Assembly: GCA_932521035.1 (NCBI GenBank)
Contig: OW051495.1
Span: 6,882,001-6,946,000 of the forward strand
From: Oscheius dolichura
Lineage: Eukaryota > Nematoda > Chromadorea > Rhabditida > Rhabditidae
Reading direction: 5' to 3'
Length of the DNA: 64,000 nucleotides
This document shows, one piece after another, positions 58,318-64,000 of this stretch. Both the position numbers and the translations under genes were made by a program. The notes beneath the pieces are model-generated. The model worked only from the letters and a program-made list of their open reading frames with translations. It did no database searches and was not told the origin of the DNA. Numbering within the stretch: the first letter of the stretch is position 1; the number at the start of each line of letters is the position of its first letter.

Positions 58318-58604
58318 AGGGACAGTCTCGTATAGGTGCGAACGTACCCCATTTGGGGTACCATGAGATGGAGCAGATTTACTGCGATTTTCTAAAAATC
58401 ATTTTCGCTCGTTTTTTTCCATAATTTCTTGCATTTCTTTATATCAAAATGATCAGCAGAAGCTAGCGAATTATATGCTTCAAAGAATAAAATACGAAAA
58501 TACAAAATGATAAGTTTTCAATACAATTCAAATTGCCAAAAGAGGCGCCAAAGACAAATTCTACAGTAATTCGTGCCCAACCAAACTAGTGCGAGACTGT
58601 CCCT
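58318..58604. mobile_element. TTAA-flanked MITE (287 bp)
   Basis: The left end AGGGACAGTCTCG and right end CGAGACTGTCCCT are exact inverse complements, flanked by TTAA at 58314-58317 and 58605-58608. The interior is A/T-rich with no coding capacity. The size and TTAA preference match the MITE at 38186-38482, although their terminal sequences differ. Confidence 0.82.
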
Positions 58605-58608
58605 TTAA

Positions 58609-60332
58609 AGAGCCTACCGCAGTAAAACTGCGCGCTACAGTATGCCCTGCCGACATCTTACGGGTGCGGCGGCTGCGCATTACATAATCTTGGATTATTA
58701 GTTTTTATCCATTTTTGATGCTATTTTCGCATTTTCCAACGATTTTTAGCGGTATATTTATTAGAAAATATTACAATAAGTATCACAAAAGCGAAATAGA
58801 AGTTTCTTGGGCAAGCTGTAGTTTTCTATCATTCTTCGTCCGATTCTGAAAACAACTTTATAAAATAATGATTCTAAACAGATAAACTGACCTGAAAATT
58901 TCTCCACATCGTTCTCCTCGTTGAAGACAAGCTTAGCCTGTAAAATAAACATTAGAAAACATCAATAGAAACAGAAATTGCAAAAATACCAGAAGTCTCT
59001 TCGTTTTCGCAAAAAAAAAAAATTTGCGCAGAGCCTCGCCTATATTTGATAAAATTCGACATATAAAAGCACAACTGAAGCTCTATAACTGCTAGCTAAC
59101 AATAAATACAATATCTAAATAGAAAGATAATCATGGAAAACAAACTTTCTTGCAGTTTTGTCTAACATCCTGTGGAGAGCTCCATCTGCTCAATCCACTT
59201 CTCCATTTTATAATGCTAGCATCTAAAAATTAGTAAACATCAATTAGAAAACAAAATATAAACCATAAAACAACAAAAGAAAGCAATACAACAAATAATG
59301 AAAATGAAATAATGATGAAAAGCGGAAGCGACTTGCAATATGCTAATTCGTTTGTTGGAAAAGGAGAAATCTCAACAAAAAGTGTTCTTTCCGTTTACAA
59401 GGAGGGTACAAAAAGGGAACAATATTGGGGAATGGAGAGGAATCTACAAAAGCGGAACAATACCACAAATAACGGCTGTTTTCAACTTTTTTTTCCATCC
59501 GGGGGGCTGCCAAAAAAAGCGAAAATTCCTCAAAGCAGCATTTTCCTAGTTGAAATTACATCATATTAATTTTTTTCACTTTCTCATACCTCTACAATCA
59601 CGCTGAATGATGAATCTATAAAGCAAAAGAGTTTTTGCACGCCCGAGGGTTCGAGCCCGCAAGCCTTGGATCACCAGACAGCGCGCTTGCCGATTGCGCC
59701 ACTTGGCCGTTCAGGGGACGGACGGCGGACGGCGCACTTTTCTAAACGCGTTTGTCTCTCGTTCTCGCTTATTTCATAACCAAACTTCATCAAACTTGGG
59801 TCACTAGTGCAACTCTGTACGGCGCACCCGGCGCAATCAAAAAAAATTGGGGTTCTTCAGAAGGAAAAAGAGTTATACGCACAAACGTCATTACGTAACT
59901 TAGCCTTTCACAGGGGTAAACACAAATAACGCGCAGCGCGCGATTAGATCCATTTTTTCTCAATTTTCTTTCTGTAACAGTGATAAAATGTTGCTAATAT
60001 GCTTGCCTATGTGTAAAAAATAAGTAGAAGCAAAAGCAATATGAGAATCAAAAGAAATTCATCCAATTCAGTATCAGATTCGTTTGGTGTGTTTTTGTAC
60101 ATTTTTTACCAGTCGTAGTGCATGCCACATGCTCAGTGATACTGCAAAAGAAGCGCAATCGAATGTAGATAATTTAGCAACAAAAAAAATAAGGAAAAAA
60201 ACATGTGCAAGCAAATAAATAAATTAATTTGTCGATTAAACAATTTTCTCAAAAAAAGGACGCTAACGAAAAAGCCCGCGAAAAATCATATTCATCACTT
60301 TCATCATTTTTTTCTACTGCGGTAGGCTCCCT
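58609..60332. mobile_element. Larger TTAA-flanked element (1.7 kb) abutting the MITE
   Basis: Left end A(GG)GAGCCTACCGCAGTA at 58609 and its inverse complement TACTGCGGTAGGCTCCCT ending at 60332 form terminal repeats. TTAA lies outside both ends (58605-58608 shared with the MITE, 60333-60336). The left end lacks two G residues of the right end. The interior is very A/T-rich, has only short frames (58952-58761 minus, 59312-59569 plus) and no recognisable transposase DDD motifs, so it looks non-autonomous or decayed. It ends 220 bp before the NHR-type gene. Confidence 0.65.
59637..59712 (-). tRNA. tRNA-like relic (pseudo-tRNA or SINE head)
   Basis: On the minus strand an A box (TGGCGCAATCGG, 59690-59701) and a B box (GGCTCGAACCC, 59647-59657) lie 32 bp apart, the correct spacing for a tRNA gene. 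A plausible acceptor start (GGCCAAG) is seen. However, the T-stem pairs poorly and the anticodon stem TCTGG/CCAAG encloses only four bases, so no functional anticodon can be assigned. It sits inside the 1.7-kb TTAA element. Confidence 0.45.
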
Positions 60333-60555
60333 TTAATACTAGCCCACATCTCGCCCTCGGCCACCAGGAAACTACGCGATCCACGTCGAGATTGTCCTCG
60401 TTTCACACTTGAATGTTGACCCGTGTCGGGCTAGATCAGGACAGAAGATATCGAGAGGGACAATACCTGCGAGCTTTCAGTTATCGGAGCTGGCTCGTGG
60501 GATCTCCTTCTGCCCTTCACTCTTTTAGCTCCATTACTTCCCATTTTCAGAGAAG

Positions 60556-61523
60556 ATGAATGCTACCGGCAACCAGCTGACCCAGAGGGACCAGAACTTC
60601 GACAGGTTCATGAGCTTCTTGGGTTCTCTCGAGACGGATGTCATTTCTCTGCCCGAGAGGAACAACACCGATAATATGCATATCAGACCAGCCAAACGTT
60701 TTGAGGTATAAGCCCTGTCACCCTCAATAGTACCCTTTCCAGATGGACTGGAGTTGTATGAAGCTGGTCGATCCCCAAGATATCACTTCCCTCTGGTCCA
60801 GGGTCTTCCTCCTTCATACGGATTGGGCCACGGGCATTCCCGAATACAATCAACTGCCAAGAGAAGACCAAGTCAGTTGTAGATCCTCTTCCTGCTAAAA
60901 TTGCGTTTCAGAGTCTTCTGTTCAAACAGAACTACCCGGCCTTCTGTTGGATGACCCACGCATACAAATGCTATGCCAACGGCCAAGCCAGAATCGGACT
61001 GCCCCTGGGCAACGGGGCCTACCTGCCCTACAGTTCTTATGAGTATGTCAACCTCCATCCGGCGTAATTCTCATTTTTATGACTCTATTGTTTGTGGATT
61101 GTAGATTAGAGCGAGTATATGGTGTCGTCTGTAGGAGGATCATCGACGAGATCGTCCTTCCTATGTTCGAGTTGAACCTCTCCTTTGAAGAATACTGTAT
61201 CTTGAAGACTATTGCTCTCTTCCAATTAGGCAAGCAGAATGTCTTTGGCTGGTGTATCTTCTCCTTCCAGACTTCCAGTTGAGTCCTCACGCCACGGAGG
61301 TGTGTCTTCATCTCCAGAAGAAACTCCGCGGCGCTTTGAATTTCATAATGAACGGGATGGGATCGGAGGCCAGGAATAGGAGGATGGAGAGGTTGAACTA
61401 CATCATTTCCACTCTACTGGTGAGATTACTGTATAGAATGTGTGATAGGAAATACTTTAGGATATCGGCCAGCTGGAGTATGAAAACATTAAGGCTCTTA
61501 ACGACGAGTACAAGCCACAGTGA
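60556..61523 (+). CDS. Nuclear hormone receptor ligand-binding-domain protein, no visible DBD
   Basis: There are six exons (60556-60705, 60743-60871, 60912-61042, 61105-61229, 61271-61419, 61461-61523), about 249 residues. The protein has the helical pattern of a nematode supplementary NHR ligand-binding domain: FEMDWSCMKLVDPQDITSLW, SLLFKQNYPAFCWMTHAYKC, and the signature helix LNLSFEEYCILKTIALFQL, then LSPHATEVCLHLQKKLRGAL and a C-terminal helix EYENIKALNDEYKP. No C4 zinc finger precedes it. The ATG follows TTTTCAG by five bases, so it is either a spliced-leader site or the acceptor of an upstream exon. Intron 4 uses a GC donor (TTAG|GCAAGC). Upstream sequence is the TTAA-flanked element, so loss of a DNA-binding exon by insertion is possible. 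Confidence 0.68.
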
Positions 61524-61985
61524 TGCCTGTCACTTCATTAGTCCTTCATTTCTGAGAACCCTGTACTATTCTTAATAAACTTTCCCTTTTACCCCGCCTT
61601 TGGTCTTTCTTCTACGTTCTCTCGAGGACTGCTAATTTCGCCCAACCGCTTACACTTCCTAGTGAAAAGAATGCCCATGATCCAAGGCCAAATTCTGTTC
61701 TTTGGGGGATGGTGTATCAGTTCACCGGAAACAGAAAGGAAGTAGCCGTAAATAATTGACTTCAGCTCTTTCAAATAGATCTTTCGGTCGTGAGTCGAGA
61801 GTTCAAAATATTAAGACCGATTACGTTTGCAAGGGAGGAGAGAGGGGGGATTAATGACCAGCTTTGTGACAAAGCCGATCCTCCTGAATCGGTAGCCAAG
61901 AGATTTCAGGAAGAGATAGGCGCTCTCACTCGGACTCGTCTCCCCATTCCTTGCTTATTTTATTAAATCTTCTGTTGGTCAAAGC

Positions 61986-62467
61986 ATGAGTGTCGAGGAC
62001 ATGTTTGAAGAACTGAAGGCGACCCACGCTACGATCAGGTGGGGGTGTTTAGGTTATTTCGAAGAGAGAGAGAAAATGCTTCAGGATCCACAACCAGGCA
62101 CTCAGTTTCTATTCCCGGTTCTTTATGCAAAATGAACGGTATGTGTAGTATGAATCATCCGGTGTATGGTCTACTACCCCATTTCTGTCCCCCTTACAAG
62201 ATTCGCATTGAAGATATCCAGCTGGAGCTCGGTTATCTTCCCCGGTAATCTTGCCTTTCTCCGCACGGAACGGCGAAAATAGGGTGTGGGCGCTACGTGC
62301 CCGCGCGAATTTTATCGTTATTTGATACAGATATCAGGCGACTTTTTAGAGAATCTTCGAGCGGCAGTGACCTTCTCTCTGTTCGGTTAAACTTCATGAA
62401 ACAGGACAGGGAACGGGAACAACGGAAGGCTGAGGCCCTGGTCAACAAGCTCACGGGGAATCACTAA
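61986..62467 (+). CDS. Small helical protein, unrecognised
   Basis: There are four exons (61986-62038, 62085-62138, 62201-62244, 62331-62467) with consistent phases, about 95 residues. The protein reads MSVEDMFEELKATHATIRIH, FYSRFFMQNERFALKI, then a charged C-terminal helix (FMKQDREREQRKAEALVNKL). It is soluble, with no signal peptide or cysteines. The end could form a coiled coil. I do not recognise a family, and exon 3 could be read in another frame if the donor or acceptor differs by a base. It lies between the NHR-type gene and a convergent transferase gene whose stop is only 21 bp from this one. Confidence 0.5.
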
Positions 62468-62487
62468 TCGATGAGATCAATATTCAT

Positions 62488-63962
62488 TCAGAAGCCCAAC
62501 ATTCCGGGGATGTACCGGAACAGCTTGTATCTTTCCTGTTCAATAAAGTATTCTCTCCTTGAAATCTCCGCATTGATGTCGTCTGCCGCTCTGACCAGGT
62601 TGTAGTCGTAGTTCCAGGTGGTGTTTCTACAGATTCTATTGATGTAGTTTGTTGGAAGCTACCTACCCAGGAACACATAGATCCAAGTTGATCTCTCCAT
62701 TCAGAGGGAAGTGCAGTCTTCCGTGATAGCGATAGGTTATACTGAAGTCTGTTATCCGACAAACGGTGATCCTACTCTATGGGCAGTTCACAGTGGGTAT
62801 AATTAGCCATATTGTGTTGTTTCCAATCGTGTAAGAAGAAATCCCTCCTCGGACTCCAGATGGAATTGGTTGCCCAGCTGTCCCGGATCCAGCCTGTCCC
62901 CTAAACTCTCGTTCCTTCGAATAAAGAAGAAGACTTACCTTTCGGAATATTTTAACCTTATCAAAATGTGACCACCGTCCAAGAACTCCCCGAATACAAA
63001 CTTCAAATCCAAAAAGCCCATCTAAATCTCTCGAATTCTTGTAAACATCCGTACAGATGCGAGTGCCCTCGTTGCCGCGGCCAAAAAACATCTCGGCCAG
63101 GTACAGGTGCAGGGCGCCGTTGTCTGTTCCGTGGATGGAATTGAAATAAAGCGTATTTTCATAGTTTGCAAATTCTAAAAATATGTTCCCCTTGAGGGAA
63201 GCCCATTACCATTGAGAAATTTCTTGGCATATGCGGTGTTCTTGACAATATACGAGCCGGCAGCAATTTCCTGGTTGAATATCCTGTCATAGAGGAAGAT
63301 ATCGTAGCGATCGTCGATATATTCTTCTATCCTCCTGCAAGGCATTCTAGTTAAAGAAGGTGGAGAGAAACATTACCGGGCCGGATTGATAATCCCGGAG
63401 TCAGCATCCAAGAATAGCAAATAATCGAAGTCATTGAGGAGAATAGCAGCAATACAGTGTCGTCTGAAGAATTTCTGAAACCCCTCTGGAGTGCGGAGTG
63501 AAAGAAACGAACGTCCACTTGATGGCAGAAGTCGCCGTACTCCGTGTCGTAGATGAATTTCCTCGTGTATCCCTGTATTTTTGCATAACATTCGACCGTG
63601 TCTAGAATTCTCGTATTTGTTCATTCCACTTCGGCTACTTACCTTGGGCCTTGGTGTATTCCGTCAAATTGGACCCTCCCTCAACTATCGTCAATATCAA
63701 GATATTCCTCTTCCTCATATCACTGTACTTCTCCCTTTCTTTCTGGTCCTCTTTAAATAGTTTCCATTCATTCTGAGGGGGTTGAGTGGATCATATATGG
63801 ACTGACCTCGAAGATACTCCGTGTCTCCGTCTCATTGTATAAATTGTATCGACACGCCGGTTTCAGGGGTTTGATAACGGCGATTTGAATAAGATAAAAG
63901 GTTAGAATAGGGAAAAAGAAGCTGCTGACTAGGAATACGATTCGTTTGAAGGGCGTTGTCAT
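62488..63962 (-). CDS. DUF273-family type II membrane protein, predicted glycosyltransferase
   Basis: The start at 63962 gives a short cytosolic tail and one signal-anchor helix (IVFLVSSFFFPILTFYLIQI), then a lumenal domain. Readable blocks are NILILTIVEGGSN, CIAAILLNDFDYLLFLDADSGIINP (a DxD-type metal and nucleotide-sugar motif, DAD), RRIEEYIDDRYDIFLYDRIF, QEIAAGSYIVKNTAYAKKFL, and FNSIHGTDNGALHLYLAEM, then further Cys-containing exons ending FRYIPGMLGF. These blocks are the nematode DUF273 pattern, related to GT-A glycosyltransferases. It is probably a Golgi enzyme, with unknown donor and acceptor. There are about eight exons with short introns. The HGTDNGALH block and the DAD motif are intact. 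Confidence 0.82.
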
Positions 63963-64000
63963 AGAATAAGGAGTCAGGAGGTGATCTTTTCAACATCGGG

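Overview
The window comes from a nematode, most likely a free-living or rhabditid-type species. It is gene-dense, with many introns of only 35-50 nt that nearly all end in TTTCAG or TTTTAG. It carries families that are nematode-specific or nematode-expanded: MLT-10-like moulting protein, ShKT-domain arrays, DUF273 transferase, a serpentine chemoreceptor, an F-box-like protein, an NHR ligand-binding domain, and a FAT-4 type desaturase. Exon boundaries were read by eye by joining frames across GT-AG (occasionally GC-AG) junctions. Ends are reliable where a family could be recognised and tentative elsewhere.

Layout. 1-10.6 kb (minus strand): a tandem array of secreted modular proteins. It holds a partial gene running off the left edge (start 569), a close paralogue of about 7.2 kb with EGF and VWA-like domains plus a Thr-rich mucin-like linker (8246-1016), and a smaller CUB-like protein (10559-8791). 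11-14 kb (plus): an uncharacterised gene, a decayed protein-kinase-like gene, and a small unknown gene. 14.9-16.3 kb: a solitary TAZ-type zinc finger (minus) and a short neuropeptide-like precursor (plus). 16.3-18.0 kb (minus): a complete delta-5 fatty acid desaturase (fat-4 type). 20.2-24.5 kb: an MLT-10-like gene (plus) converging tail to tail, 27 bp apart, with a multi-ShKT secreted protein (minus).

24.6-35.2 kb is gene-poor, with one orphan first exon, simple repeats and a 480-bp hAT-type MITE with 8-bp target duplications. 35.3-36.9 kb (plus): an NPY/NPF-like peptide GPCR. 37.3-44 kb (minus): a redox cluster with two sniffer-like short-chain dehydrogenases, a broken third copy between them, a sodh-type alcohol dehydrogenase, and another SDR with a long low-complexity N-terminus. 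46.8-48.7 kb (minus): a fatty acid amide hydrolase. 50.4-52.4 kb (plus): cdk-8, the Mediator kinase. 52.8-53.9 kb (minus): an unrecognised gene with a frame conflict. 55-58 kb (plus): a chemoreceptor and an F-box-like gene. 58.3-60.3 kb: two abutting TTAA-flanked transposon-like elements, one containing a tRNA-like relic. 60.6-64 kb: an NHR-LBD gene without a visible zinc finger, a small unknown gene (both plus), and a DUF273 transferase (minus).

Functionally, the desaturase (arachidonate and EPA synthesis), the amidase (N-acylethanolamine breakdown) and the alcohol/carbonyl dehydrogenases all touch lipid and aldehyde metabolism, but nothing in the sequence shows co-regulation. I found no CRISPR array, bacterial operon or intact autonomous transposase.
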